Positions 41,100-50,574 of a DNA stretch of 58,066 bases are shown piece after piece (the stretch's first letter is position 1; the number at the start of each line of letters is the position of its first letter). Source of the DNA: Clostridiales bacterium UBA1390 (lineage in GTDB: Bacteria > Bacillota > Clostridia > Lachnospirales > Bianqueaceae). The DNA lies in NCBI GenBank assembly GCA_002305315.1, contig DBQQ01000052.1, positions 208,082-266,147 of the forward strand. The letters are read 5' to 3'. The position numbers and the translations under genes are program-made. The notes under the pieces are model-generated. The model saw only the letters and a program-made list of their open reading frames with translations, was not told the origin of the DNA and did not search any database.

Positions 41100-41547
41100 T
41101 TAGAGTTGAGGAAGTGGTTTGTCGGGGAAAAGAAGATGAAACGTCTTTTGTGGGGGAATTTTCCCGAAGTCGGTGAGTTGTAGGACGATTTCGCGCAGGT
41201 CGATACAGGCATGCTTTTTTTCAGGATCCTGCGAATCTGCTGCAAAATGCTCCTTCGTGATAAGGAGGTTCTTTTTTTCTTGAATGCTCTCTGCTTTATC
41301 GTCCGCCAATCTGCTGAGTGTACTGTTCATGATCGAGCATACCCATGTACTCGTGAAAATCCTGCGAGTCGGGGAAAAAGAAGTCTGCCACGTAGAAATG
41401 GCTCTGTGCACAAAGTGGATAATTATGCTTGCATTTTACGCCCAGCATGTCAAAAAGAAGCGAGAGGCTGAGCTCACTTTTGGAATCGCGGGTAGCACGG
41501 TGGATGGAAATGGTGATATATGCAATATCTATTTGCTGTGTGGTCAT
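41100..41547 (-). pseudogene. Frameshifted homologue of the nuclease-like gene at the left edge
   Basis: From ATG 41547 (GGAAGGGGA upstream) the frame reads R-A-T-R-D-S-K-S-E-L-S-L-S-L-L-F-D-M-L, matching T-R-D-S-K-S-E-I-I-I-S-L-L-L-E-L-L in the gene at 2-535, then D-F-F-F-P-D and H-E-Y-M-G-M-L-D-H-E-Q-Y, matching K-P-D-F-I-L and W-E-H-L-G-K-M-D-D-A-S-Y. It stops soon after. Another minus frame ending at 41100 continues the match: D-P-E-K-K-H-A-C-I-D-L-R-E-I-V against N-P-E-K-K-T-S-V-L-N-L-Q-E-I-V. So a frameshift near 41305 has broken the gene. The N-terminal part may also be missing. Confidence 0.75.
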
Positions 41548-41716
41548 AGAATTTCCCCTTCCATATATCTTGTAATATCACGAAATATAAAGAAAGGATA
41601 CATAATAGCGGATATTGCAAAAAAAGTGTTCCCGCGCGTCTCCATAGAGTTTCCTAAACTTTACGCCTACACGCAAATTTCCAACCGAAAAAAATTGTAA
41701 AAGTTTTCGAAGGGGC

Positions 41717-41744
41717 TTGCAAAGAGGGGATTTTATGTTATAAT
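41717..41744 (+). promoter_or_regulatory. Promoter of the division and cell wall cluster
   Basis: TTGCAA (41717-41722), a 16-bp spacer and TATAAT (41739-41744), followed at once by the MraZ boxes. Confidence 0.75.
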
Positions 41745-41799
41745 GGAGTCAAGTGGAGTCAATTGCATCTAAAAAGTAAGTAAGTGGAGGCAAATGGAG
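41744..41799 (+). promoter_or_regulatory. MraZ-type operator: two pairs of TGGAG repeats
   Basis: TGGAG occurs at 41744 and 41754, and again at 41785 and 41795. Within each pair the spacing is exactly 10 bp, as in the tandem boxes that MraZ binds in front of its own operon. The first box touches the -10 element. MraZ is encoded 26 bp downstream, so this is probably an autoregulatory site. Confidence 0.75.
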
Positions 41800-41825
41800 T
41801 CCATGAGGAAAGGTGGTGAGGCAAG

Positions 41826-42299
41826 GTGTTCTGTAATAAGTTTAATCATTCGATTGATGATAAGGGTCGTCTGATTATCCCTATGGAGTATCGTCAAGAA
41901 CTCGTAGGGCGGGACACGCTGCTGAATCCGTCTTTTTATATTACTACCAATCTATGGGATCCGGATGGGGAGGAAGAGCCGTGTTTGTACCTGTGGCCAG
42001 AGGAAAATTTTATGAAGCTTCGGGACAAACTGAAAGGGGTTTCCGATTCCAATAAGGAGATCCGTCGGATCAAGCGTCGTTTTTTTTCCAGCACACAATC
42101 TACAACATTGGATAAACAGGGACGTGTATTGATTCATCCGGAACTCAAACAGTACGCTGGCATCGAAAAGAATGTGATGCTGGTAGGGGCCGATAACCAT
42201 GTGGAGGTTTGGGACTACGAGACCTGGAAGCGCTACAATACTGGCGAAGAAGATGATGGAGCGTCTTGGAGCGAGACATTAGGAGCGCTTGGATTCTGA
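41826..42299 (+). CDS. mraZ: Transcriptional regulator MraZ
   Basis: MraZ is a DNA-binding protein with two AbrB-like halves that represses its own operon. The 157-aa product has N-H-S-I-D-D-K-G-R-L-I-I-P in the first half and T-T-L-D-K-Q-G-R-V-L-I-H-P in the second. The start is GTG at 41826, after AGGTGGTGAGG. It is slightly longer than usual because of an acidic tail (N-T-G-E-E-D-D-G-A). It heads the division and cell wall cluster. Confidence 0.93.
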   Translation: MFCNKFNHSIDDKGRLIIPMEYRQELVGRDTLLNPSFYITTNLWDPDGEEEPCLYLWPEENFMKLRDKLKGVSDSNKEIRRIKRRFFSSTQSTTLDKQGRVLIHPELKQYAGIEKNVMLVGADNHVEVWDYETWKRYNTGEEDDGASWSETLGALGF

Positions 42300-42333
42300 G
42301 AACGGAATTTAGAATAAAACGAAGGTGAGAAAC

Positions 42334-43266
42334 GTGGAATTTAGACATATTTCTGTTCTCAGGAACGAGTGTATCGAGGGCCTGAAGATCCGTCCTGATG
42401 GTATATATGTGGATGGAACTCTGGGGGGCGCCGGACACGCGGCAGAGGTCTTGAAAAGGCTTGGACCTGACGGCAGGCTGATCGGAATCGATCAGGATGA
42501 AGTAGCCGTGGCCAACGGACAAGAGAAGTTGGGAAGATTTTCGAACGTGACAATCGTGCGGGATAATTTTCGTAATTTTGCCGCGATCATGGAAACGCTG
42601 GGGATCCAGACAGTAGACGGGGTACTGCTGGATCTGGGTGTTTCATCAAAGCAGCTGGATGATGGAGAACGGGGATTCTCCTATATGCAGGATGCACCGC
42701 TGGATATGCGGATGGACAGAAGAAATCCTAGGACCGCTGCAGAGATTGTCAATCAGTATTCCCAAGAGGAACTACGTAGAATCATCCAAGATTATGGAGA
42801 GGAACGATGGTCGGCCAGGATTGCATCCTTTATCGTCCAGGAGAGAGAAAAAGAACCTATCCGGACGACGGGAGATCTGGTGCGGATTATTAAAGAGGCT
42901 GTTCCTAAGGGAGCGCGCCAGGATGGACCCCATCCGGCTAAGCGCACATTTCAGGCGCTTCGGATAGAGGTCAATCAGGAACTCAGCATTTTGGAGGGTG
43001 CGATTCGGGATATGGCAGAGAGACTGTCCCCCGGAGGACGCATCTGTATACTTACATTTCATTCTCTGGAAGATCGAATCGTGAAACAGACATTCCGGAG
43101 TTTAGAAAATCCCTGCACATGTCCCAAAGATTTCCCGGTTTGTGTATGTGGAAAAAAACAGGTTCTTCGAGTCATCACTCGAAAGCCGATTTTGCCGGGA
43201 GCGGAAGAGGTCAAGGAGAATCCGAGGTCCCGCAGTGCAAAACTGCGTATCGCGGAACGGGTATAG
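42334..43266 (+). CDS. rsmH: 16S rRNA m4C1402 methyltransferase
   Basis: RsmH (MraW) methylates C1402 of 16S rRNA. The protein has the SAM-binding [28 protein letters not shown] and the C-terminal [11 protein letters not shown] place the start at the GTG at 42334 (then E-F-R-H-I-S-V-L), because GAAGGTGAG just before it is a ribosome binding site and would overlap the earlier GTG at 42325. The product is 310 aa, normal length. Confidence 0.94.
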   Translation: MEFRHISVLRNECIEGLKIRPDGIYVDGTLGGAGHAAEVLKRLGPDGRLIGIDQDEVAVANGQEKLGRFSNVTIVRDNFRNFAAIMETLGIQTVDGVLLDLGVSSKQLDDGERGFSYMQDAPLDMRMDRRNPRTAAEIVNQYSQEELRRIIQDYGEERWSARIASFIVQEREKEPIRTTGDLVRIIKEAVPKGARQDGPHPAKRTFQALRIEVNQELSILEGAIRDMAERLSPGGRICILTFHSLEDRIVKQTFRSLENPCTCPKDFPVCVCGKKQVLRVITRKPILPGAEEVKENPRSRSAKLRIAERV

Positions 43267-43282
43267 AAGGCAGGGGATTACG

Positions 43283-43837
43283 ATGGCACAGGAAGCAAGA
43301 GACGAGTTATTTGATTATTTCCAGGAGGAAGAAAAAGAGCATAGGCCGATTTCTGCCAGAGCCTATATTTCGGGAAATCTGGCGCAGGAGCTGGAAGAGG
43401 AGACCTGGGAGGAGGAAAAACCTCATGGAACTCCTAAAAAGAAACCGGTCAAGCAGCAGAAGACAAAAACAAGACAGGTGCCTCTATGGAAGAGGGTATT
43501 GATCTTGGGAGGCGTATTGGTGATTGCTGGTGGGCTGCTGCGTGTGGCCATGTCCTATAGCGAGTTATATACCGCACGGCAGGAACTGTATAGTATGCAG
43601 GCGCGTTTAGCCGAGGAGGAACAGAACACGGCAGTTCTTGAAAATGAAGGAACTGCGGATATGGGTCTATCGGATCTATATTCCTATGCGGTCGGACATC
43701 TGGGAATGCAGGAAGCATCGGGAGATGATATCACAGAAATGGGCCCCTTGGAAACGGATTATACCGTACAGGAAACGCAGGACACACAGAGGAAAGCAAC
43801 ACAGGTGAATTTTCATCTATTTGGAGGAAATGATTGA
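43283..43837 (+). CDS. ftsL: FtsL-like divisome protein
   Basis: The 184-aa product has a long charged cytoplasmic N-terminus, one membrane segment (about residues 71-90) and a helical extracytoplasmic part with A-R-Q-E-L-Y-S-M-Q-A-R-L-A-E-E-E, which suits a coiled coil. Sequence similarity to FtsL is weak, as usual; position between rsmH and the PBP genes is the main evidence. The tail after the helix is longer than in typical FtsL. I start at ATG 43283, after CAGGGGATT. The unusually acidic N-terminus may bind other division proteins. Confidence 0.7.
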   Translation: MAQEARDELFDYFQEEEKEHRPISARAYISGNLAQELEEETWEEEKPHGTPKKKPVKQQKTKTRQVPLWKRVLILGGVLVIAGGLLRVAMSYSELYTARQELYSMQARLAEEEQNTAVLENEGTADMGLSDLYSYAVGHLGMQEASGDDITEMGPLETDYTVQETQDTQRKATQVNFHLFGGND

Positions 43838-43888
43838 TCGTTCGCGGCCTGGAGAGTGGGTAACCTCTTTCCAGGCCGATCAATTTTC
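43834..43888 (+). terminator. Large hairpin between ftsL and the first PBP gene
   Basis: GGCCTGG (43846-43852) pairs with CCAGGCC (43871-43877), and TTGATC (43834-43839) with GATCAA (43878-43883), enclosing an internal loop; TTTTCC follows. It begins inside the ftsL stop codon. As the operon continues, it is probably an attenuator or processing site rather than a full stop. Confidence 0.6.
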
Positions 43889-43905
43889 CGAAAGGAAAGG
43901 GAAAG

Positions 43906-45669
43906 ATGGCGAAACAAAGACAAAACGGTGGGCTGAATAAAGTACGGCTCCTTTTGCTGGTAAGCGTGATCTTATTGATTTTTGCCGGGTTATTCGGCAG
44001 AATCATATATATCCAGGTTGCGCATGGAGAAGAATATACCCAGGCAGTACAGGCGCAGCAGGGTTCTACGCAGGATACGACGATCTCGGCGCTGCGCGGT
44101 GTGATCTATGATCGAAACCATAATGTTCTGGCTGAGACACAGCAGGTTTATGATGTGATTATTGATCCCAAGGCCCTGCAGAGTGCGGATCTGGTGGATC
44201 AGCAGTCTACGATTCAGCAGCTTTCCAGTGTGCTGGATATTACAGACACTTCAGTGCTGGAGAAATATCTGGATGCCGAGTATGCAGATAGCCAATATGA
44301 GCGTTTTTCTCAGGGAAGGCAGATCTCCGAATCGACAAAATCTGTTTTGGAAGAAAAGATCGATGCGGGAAGCATTGTGGGGGTCTGGTTTGAGGCGATC
44401 CAGAGCCGCAACTATCCCAATGACGAGCTGGCCGCACATGTGATTGGATTTAACAACGTATATGGCTTGGAAATGGAATATGACGAAGAGCTGTCCGGTA
44501 TAGATGGCCGAATCATAAGAACTCGTACAGAAGATGGCCAGTATCTGGAGGAAGTAGTCGATGCACAGGATGGAAATTCTCTTGTGCTGACACTGGATCA
44601 GACCGTACAATATTATCTGGAACAGGCACTGGCAAAAGTCATGGAAGAGGAAGAGTGTCTGCGAGCCTGCGGAATCATCATGAATCCCAAGACGGGTGAA
44701 GTATACGCCATGGCTAACTATCCGACCTTCAATCTGAATAACGTGGAAGAAGTCGTTGGATTAAGCAGTAAATATACGACGGAGACGAAGCAGGCAGATA
44801 CCTTCTTATCCGAAATCTGGAGCAACTTTGCCGTGAGTGGAACTTATGAGCCGGGATCCACCTTCAAGCCTATTTTTGCGGCATCGGCGCTGGACAGCGG
44901 TTCTATTAGTGAGAACGATAGCTTCACCTGCAATTCGTTTTATATGTACTATGATCAGACGTTCCAGTGCGCGTTCAGTGTGGCGCACGGAATACAGAGT
45001 ATCCGGGAAATCATCCAAAACTCCTGTAATGTAGGTATGATTCAGGTGAGTGAACGAACCCCGGCAGAAACGTATTATAAGTATCAGCAAGCATTTGGCA
45101 TCGGTCAATTGACCGGTATTGATCTGCCCTACGAAGAATCCGCGGCCTCCCTGGTGTATGATCTGGATTCTCTGGGGCCGGTGGAGCTTGCCACCGTATC
45201 GTTCGGTCAAGGATTCAATCTGACGCCGATACAGCTTCTGACGGCGGAATCGGCCGTGGTCAATGACGGGAATCTGGTTCGACCGCATCTGGTGAAGCAG
45301 ATTCTGGATGCAGATGGCAATGTCATTTCCGAGACGAATACCGAAACCATCCGGCAGGTAATATCTGCTGAAACTTCGGCCATCATTCGCAGTGGTATGG
45401 AGGCCGTGGTAGAAACCGGAACCGGAACCGGCGTCAATCTGGAGGGATATCGGATTGGCGGTAAGACGGGTACGGCGGAGAAGGGAGACTATAGCGAGGG
45501 AAAATATATCGTATCCTTTACAGGATTCGCGCCGATCGATGATCCGGAAGTGGGCATCCTGATCATCTTGGATGAGGCGAAGAGCGGCGTCAGTTCACCG
45601 GCGCAGAGTGTGGCTGCGGAGGTTCTGAGCCAGGTGCTGCCGTACCTCAATATCTATCCGCAATCATAA
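43906..45669 (+). CDS. ftsI: Class B penicillin-binding protein, FtsI-type transpeptidase
   Basis: The 587-aa protein crosslinks septal peptidoglycan. It has one N-terminal membrane segment (about residues 12-33), a dimerisation domain starting near A-L-R-G-V-I-Y-D-R-N, and a transpeptidase domain with S318 in G-S-T-F-K, S373-C374-N375 and K520-T521-G522. AAAGGAAAGG precedes the start. It is followed by a second PBP with a PASTA domain, as in other Clostridia where one serves vegetative division and the other spore cortex synthesis. Confidence 0.88.
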   Translation: MAKQRQNGGLNKVRLLLLVSVILLIFAGLFGRIIYIQVAHGEEYTQAVQAQQGSTQDTTISALRGVIYDRNHNVLAETQQVYDVIIDPKALQSADLVDQQSTIQQLSSVLDITDTSVLEKYLDAEYADSQYERFSQGRQISESTKSVLEEKIDAGSIVGVWFEAIQSRNYPNDELAAHVIGFNNVYGLEMEYDEELSGIDGRIIRTRTEDGQYLEEVVDAQDGNSLVLTLDQTVQYYLEQALAKVMEEEECLRACGIIMNPKTGEVYAMANYPTFNLNNVEEVVGLSSKYTTETKQADTFLSEIWSNFAVSGTYEPGSTFKPIFAASALDSGSISENDSFTCNSFYMYYDQTFQCAFSVAHGIQSIREIIQNSCNVGMIQVSERTPAETYYKYQQAFGIGQLTGIDLPYEESAASLVYDLDSLGPVELATVSFGQGFNLTPIQLLTAESAVVNDGNLVRPHLVKQILDADGNVISETNTETIRQVISAETSAIIRSGMEAVVETGTGTGVNLEGYRIGGKTGTAEKGDYSEGKYIVSFTGFAPIDDPEVGILIILDEAKSGVSSPAQSVAAEVLSQVLPYLNIYPQS

Positions 45670-45723
45670 GAAAGCCGGACGATCCATATAATATAAGGAT
45701 TCTCCAATAAGGAGGGCCTTGTA

Positions 45724-47661
45724 TTGGCGAGAATTTCCGGAAAATATCGACTACGGCTGACGATCCTTCAGATCGGATGTGTGACGCTGATTCTGATCCT
45801 GATTTTTCGCGTAGGATATATTCAACTATTCCGCGGCGACTATCTGACAGGACTGGCCGACGATCTGCACTATCGGGAACGCACGCTGTATGCGAAACGC
45901 GGAGATATCCTGGATCGAAACGGAACCGTGTTGGCAACGAGTGATTCGGTTTGTTCTATTAGTGTGATCCATAATCAGGTGGAAGATGCGGAAGCCGTCG
46001 CGCGCCTTCTATCACAGGAGCTCTCTATGGAATATGAAGAGGTGCTGGCATTGGTGGAGAAGAAGGTGGCATTGCAGACGATCAAGACCCGGGTCGCGCC
46101 GGAGGTCGCAGAACGCATACGAGAGGCGGGACTCGCCGGTATTCAGATCGACGAAAATTTCAAGCGGTATTATCCGTTTGGAAGTCTGGCATCGCAGACA
46201 ATCGGATTTGCCGGCAGTGACAGTCAGGGGATCATCGGGCTGGAAGTCACATATAATGAGTATTTGCAGGGCATCAACGGAAGTTTGCTCACGCTGACGG
46301 ATGCCAAGGGAATTCGTCTAAGCGGCAGTGAGGAACTGCGAAAAGAGGCGACGGAGGGCAATGTCCTGCAGACGAGTCTGGATGTGGTGATTCAGCAATA
46401 TGCGGAACAGCTGCTGGAGCGCACCATCGAGCAGAAGAATGCGAAGCGCGGTGCCATCATCGTCATGAATCCTCAAAATGGCGAGATCTACGCGATGGCC
46501 ATCAAGCCGGATTTTGACTTGAATGATCCTTTCACGATCAATGATGAGACATTAGCCGCGCAGTGGGACAGCATGGACTCGGAGAGTCAGATCGAGGCTC
46601 TGAATCAGATGTGGAGAAACTTTTGTATCAATGATACGTATGAGCCGGGCTCCACGTTTAAGATCATTACTTCCGCAGCCGCCCTTTCGGAGAAGGTCGT
46701 CAGTCTGGACGAAACCTTTCAATGTAACGGCGGCCTTACGGTGGCGGACCGCAGGATTCGCTGCCATAAGACAGGCGGGCATGGCACGGAAACCTTTGTA
46801 CAGGGCGTGCAGAATTCCTGCAATCCGGTCTTTATGACACTGGCCCTGCGCCTGGGCGCGGATACGTTTTACAAGTATCTGAAGGCGTTTGAGTTTGACA
46901 AGAAAACCGGGATCGATATCTCGGGTGAGGCGGTAGGCATCATGTATGATGTGGAAGATGTGGGGCCGGTAGAATTGGCCACGATGGGATTTGGGCAGTC
47001 CATCGCCATCACACCCATGCAGCTTTTGCGGGCTGCTGCTGCCGCTGTCAATGGAGGAAACCTGATTACGCCCCACTTTGGTACGCAGGTGTTGGATCAG
47101 GAGGGCAATGTGTTAAAGACATTGGAATTTCCGGTGACGGAAGGAGTCATCGACCCGGAGGTCTCGCAGACGCTGCGCCAGGTGCTGGAAACAGTCGTCA
47201 GCGAGGGCGGCGGCAGTAAAGCCGCGATCACAGGATACAGCATTGGCGGTAAGACCGCGACGAGCCAGAAACTGCCCAGAAGCGCGAAGAAATATATTTC
47301 GTCGTTTCTGTGTTTTACACCGGTGGAGGATGCCCAGCTCATGACGCTGATGCTGATCGACGAGCCGGAAGGCATCTATTATGGCGGCACCGTATGCGCA
47401 CCGGTAGTCAAAGAACTCCTGGAAAATATCCTTCCCTATCTGGGCATTGAACCGGATTATACGGAAGAAGAGGCTCTCCTGCCAGAGGTGGCGCAGATTG
47501 AAGTGCCGGATCTTCTGGGCATGACACTGGCACAGGCCAGGGAAACAGCCGGGGAGACCGAATTGGATGTTTTAGGAGAAGGAGAACAGATCATAGAACA
47601 GTTTCCGCTGCCCGGGGAAACGGTCAACATGGACAGTAAGATTGTGGTATACTTAGGATAG
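45724..47661 (+). CDS. spoVD: SpoVD-type penicillin-binding protein with PASTA domain
   Basis: The 645-aa protein starts with TTG at 45724, 7 bp after AAGGAGGG. It has an N-terminal membrane segment, a dimerisation domain, a transpeptidase domain with S310 in G-S-T-F-K and a C-terminal PASTA domain (V-P-D-L-L-G-M-T-L-A-Q-A-R) to residue 645. SpoVD makes spore cortex in Bacillus. The third motif here is K510-T511-A512-T rather than the usual K-T-G-T. The alanine in this position is unusual and could affect activity or beta-lactam binding. It follows the ftsI gene by 54 bp. Confidence 0.85.
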   Translation: MARISGKYRLRLTILQIGCVTLILILIFRVGYIQLFRGDYLTGLADDLHYRERTLYAKRGDILDRNGTVLATSDSVCSISVIHNQVEDAEAVARLLSQELSMEYEEVLALVEKKVALQTIKTRVAPEVAERIREAGLAGIQIDENFKRYYPFGSLASQTIGFAGSDSQGIIGLEVTYNEYLQGINGSLLTLTDAKGIRLSGSEELRKEATEGNVLQTSLDVVIQQYAEQLLERTIEQKNAKRGAIIVMNPQNGEIYAMAIKPDFDLNDPFTINDETLAAQWDSMDSESQIEALNQMWRNFCINDTYEPGSTFKIITSAAALSEKVVSLDETFQCNGGLTVADRRIRCHKTGGHGTETFVQGVQNSCNPVFMTLALRLGADTFYKYLKAFEFDKKTGIDISGEAVGIMYDVEDVGPVELATMGFGQSIAITPMQLLRAAAAAVNGGNLITPHFGTQVLDQEGNVLKTLEFPVTEGVIDPEVSQTLRQVLETVVSEGGGSKAAITGYSIGGKTATSQKLPRSAKKYISSFLCFTPVEDAQLMTLMLIDEPEGIYYGGTVCAPVVKELLENILPYLGIEPDYTEEEALLPEVAQIEVPDLLGMTLAQARETAGETELDVLGEGEQIIEQFPLPGETVNMDSKIVVYLG

Positions 47662-47708
47662 CCGAAGAGAAGATCTCGATCGGCGGTTTTCATAGGGAGG
47701 GAAGATTC

Positions 47709-49178
47709 ATGAATTGGAAGACACTCATGCAGGATATCCCCTATCAGGTGATAGGGGAAGGCAATAGCGAGGAGATCACATCCATCGAGTATGATTCGAG
47801 AAAGGTAAGGCAGGGCAGTGCGTTTGTAGCGGTGGCCGGAGGCGCCTTTGACGGGCATGACTTCATCGCGCAGGCCGCAGAGGCCGGCGCAGTGCTGGCG
47901 GTGGTCGAAAAAGAAATCAAGGAGATTCCGAAAGGAATGTGCGTCGTCAAGGTGGAAAGCACACTGGCAGCAATGCCGCGCATGGCGGTTCGGTTTTATG
48001 GACGGCCATCCGAGTCCATGTATATGATCGGGGTGACGGGGACAAAAGGCAAGACCACGACAACCACGCTGATCTATCGGATTCTGATGGCGGCAGGACG
48101 CAAGACGGGATTGGTGGGGACCATTGAGAATCGGATCGGCGATGAGGTATTGCCTTCGCAGTATACCACGCCCCAAGCCTTCGACCTGCAGCAGCTTTTC
48201 AGCCAGATGCGAGAGGAAGAGGTACATTCTCTGGTCATGGAAGTATCGTCTCATTCTTTGGCGCTGCACCGCGTGGATGGTACGCACTTTGATCTGGCGC
48301 TCTTCACGAATCTATCCCTGGATCATCTGGATTTTCATAAGACGATGGAGGCCTATCTGGAGGCAAAAATGCTGCTTTTTAAGAGCTCTCGGCTGGGACT
48401 TTCCAACATCGATGATGAGGCCGGCCGCAGGGTGTATGATGCAGGGTATTGCCGGATGCTCAGCTATGCCATCGATCGGGAAGCAGACTATAAAGCGGAA
48501 AATATCCACATGGACATCCATGGCGTCGAATATGATCTTCGTTATAAAGAGAATGAGGAACAGAAGACACTGCATATCGCATATCCCTATCCGGGTCGGT
48601 TCAATGTTTATAATACGATGGCGGCAGCCGCTGCGGCCCTGGTGGCTGGGGTCAGCCCGGATATCATCGTATCAGAACTGGGACGCAAGGATCGTATTGT
48701 AAGAGGTCGTTTTCAGACGGTACACGGACCCAATCAGGTGGCGGCGGTAGTGGATTATTCCCATGCGCCGGACGCACTGCTGAATGTTCTGGAGACGATC
48801 GAGGAATTCCGTACGCACAGAATCATCACGGTGTTTGGCTGCGGAGGAGACAGGGACCGTTCCAAACGGCCGGTGATGGGAAAGATCGCCGGTGAGCACA
48901 GTGACTATGTGATTGCCACATCGGATAATCCGAGAACAGAGGATCCCTACGCGATCCTGGAGGAAGTGGAAGCAGGCGTACGGGAAACGAATTGTCCTTA
49001 TGAGGTGATCGAGAATCGGCGGGCCGCGATTCAGCGCGCGGCCGCGATTGCCGAGCCAGGCGATATCATTCTCATTGCCGGAAAGGGACATGAGGATTAT
49101 CAGATTATCGGACGGGAAAAGATCCATTTTGACGACGTGGAAGAGATCGAAAAAGCCTTTGCCGGAGGAACCCTATGA
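47709..49178 (+). CDS. murE: UDP-MurNAc-tripeptide ligase, meso-diaminopimelate type
   Basis: MurE adds the third residue of the peptidoglycan stem peptide in the cytoplasm. The 489-aa protein shows the ATP loop G-T-K-G-K-T-T-T-T, T-T-P-Q-A-F-D-L-Q and D-N-P-R-T-E-D-P. The D-N-P-R motif is the signature of enzymes that use meso-diaminopimelate rather than lysine. GGGAGG precedes the start. Its stop overlaps the murF start by 4 bp. Confidence 0.96.
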   Translation: MNWKTLMQDIPYQVIGEGNSEEITSIEYDSRKVRQGSAFVAVAGGAFDGHDFIAQAAEAGAVLAVVEKEIKEIPKGMCVVKVESTLAAMPRMAVRFYGRPSESMYMIGVTGTKGKTTTTTLIYRILMAAGRKTGLVGTIENRIGDEVLPSQYTTPQAFDLQQLFSQMREEEVHSLVMEVSSHSLALHRVDGTHFDLALFTNLSLDHLDFHKTMEAYLEAKMLLFKSSRLGLSNIDDEAGRRVYDAGYCRMLSYAIDREADYKAENIHMDIHGVEYDLRYKENEEQKTLHIAYPYPGRFNVYNTMAAAAAALVAGVSPDIIVSELGRKDRIVRGRFQTVHGPNQVAAVVDYSHAPDALLNVLETIEEFRTHRIITVFGCGGDRDRSKRPVMGKIAGEHSDYVIATSDNPRTEDPYAILEEVEAGVRETNCPYEVIENRRAAIQRAAAIAEPGDIILIAGKGHEDYQIIGREKIHFDDVEEIEKAFAGGTL

Positions 49179-50563
49179 TGAAGCTGACTTGGGAAGAGAT
49201 ACATAAGGTACTGGGAGGAGAACTCCGAGGAGAAGGGACGGATCAGCGAATCACTTCTGTGGTCATTGATTCCAGAAAAGTCACACCGGGCGCACTCTTT
49301 GTCGCGATGCAGGGAGAACGGGTGGATAGCCATCAGTTCATTGCGGAGTGTTATGAGAAGGGAGCGGTGGCCTGTCTTTGCGAAAAGACCTATGCCGATA
49401 CGCATGAGATCTCGGTGCCAGAAGGAAAGCTCCTGTGGATCGTGCCAGAGACCGTGCAGGCAATGGGGAATCTGGCGGCGTATTATCGAAAGAAGCTGGG
49501 GATCCCTGTCATCGGAGTCACGGGGAGTGTGGGTAAGACCACGGCGAAGGACATGATCGCTGCCGCACTCTCCGGGGGACTGAAGGTTTTCAAGACGCCG
49601 GGGAACCTGAATAACCAATACGGGCTGCCCCTGGCCATATTCCAGATCGAAAAGGACACCCAGGCTGCGGTGTTGGAGATGGGGATGAACCATTTCGGAG
49701 AGATTCGATATTTGTCCCATATCGCAAAACCGGATGTCGGTGTCATCACAAATATTGGCGTTTCTCATATCGAATTTTTAGGCAGCCAGGAGGGCATCTT
49801 AAAAGCAAAGACGGAAATGTTTGAGGAGATGAAGGAGGACGGCCCTGCGTTTCTTTGCGGAGACGATCCGTTGTTGTTGTCGTACAGCAGACAGATGAAA
49901 CGGCCGGTATGGCGGTATGGTTTCTCGGAAGACTGCGAAATACGGGCGCTCTGGTGGAAGCAGGTGGGTGATGAAATACAGACGCTACTTCACTGCGACG
50001 GAGAAGAGACACTGCTTACCGCCAAGGCCCTGGGAAAACATATGGTATATGCCATGTTGGCAGCCTTTGGGATCGGAAGACATCTGGGGCTCTCGCCGGA
50101 GACGCTGGTAAAGGGCATTGCCTCCTTCCAGCCTTCCGCGATGCGGATGAATGTGTATGAGAATGACCGCTTTCGAATCCTGGACGACTCGTATAATGCC
50201 AGCCCGGCATCGATGCAGGCGGCCCTGGATGTACTCTGCGCGCAGAAGTTTCGGCCGAACAGCAGGCGAGTCGCCGTTTTGGGAGATATGCTGGAGATGG
50301 GCTTTTATTCGGAGAAGGGGCATCGCCAGGTGGGGCAATATGCGGCGGAACACGCCGTAGATGTTCTAGTCGGTGTGGGAAAGGATGCGGCCTGGATTGT
50401 GGAGGAAGCCCTCAAGGTGCGGCCCACGCTGACGTCTTATTATTTTGAGAATACGGAGATACTGAGCAAGAAACTCTTTTCACTTTTGCGCCCAGATGAT
50501 ATAATACTCTTGAAGGCTTCCCGCAGGATGGCCTTAGATAAAATTGTTCAAATGATAAAATAG
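49175..50563 (+). CDS. murF: UDP-MurNAc-pentapeptide synthetase
   Basis: MurF adds D-Ala-D-Ala to the tripeptide precursor. The 462-aa protein has the ATP loop G-S-V-G-K-T-T-A-K-D, the N-L-N-N-Q-Y-G-L-P-L block, E-M-G-M-N-H-F-G-E-I and D-D-S-Y-N-A-S-P-A-S-M. Its start lies within the murE stop. The next gene, mraY, follows after 11 bp. Confidence 0.96.
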   Translation: MMKLTWEEIHKVLGGELRGEGTDQRITSVVIDSRKVTPGALFVAMQGERVDSHQFIAECYEKGAVACLCEKTYADTHEISVPEGKLLWIVPETVQAMGNLAAYYRKKLGIPVIGVTGSVGKTTAKDMIAAALSGGLKVFKTPGNLNNQYGLPLAIFQIEKDTQAAVLEMGMNHFGEIRYLSHIAKPDVGVITNIGVSHIEFLGSQEGILKAKTEMFEEMKEDGPAFLCGDDPLLLSYSRQMKRPVWRYGFSEDCEIRALWWKQVGDEIQTLLHCDGEETLLTAKALGKHMVYAMLAAFGIGRHLGLSPETLVKGIASFQPSAMRMNVYENDRFRILDDSYNASPASMQAALDVLCAQKFRPNSRRVAVLGDMLEMGFYSEKGHRQVGQYAAEHAVDVLVGVGKDAAWIVEEALKVRPTLTSYYFENTEILSKKLFSLLRPDDIILLKASRRMALDKIVQMIK

Positions 50564-50574
50564 GAGTAGATATT

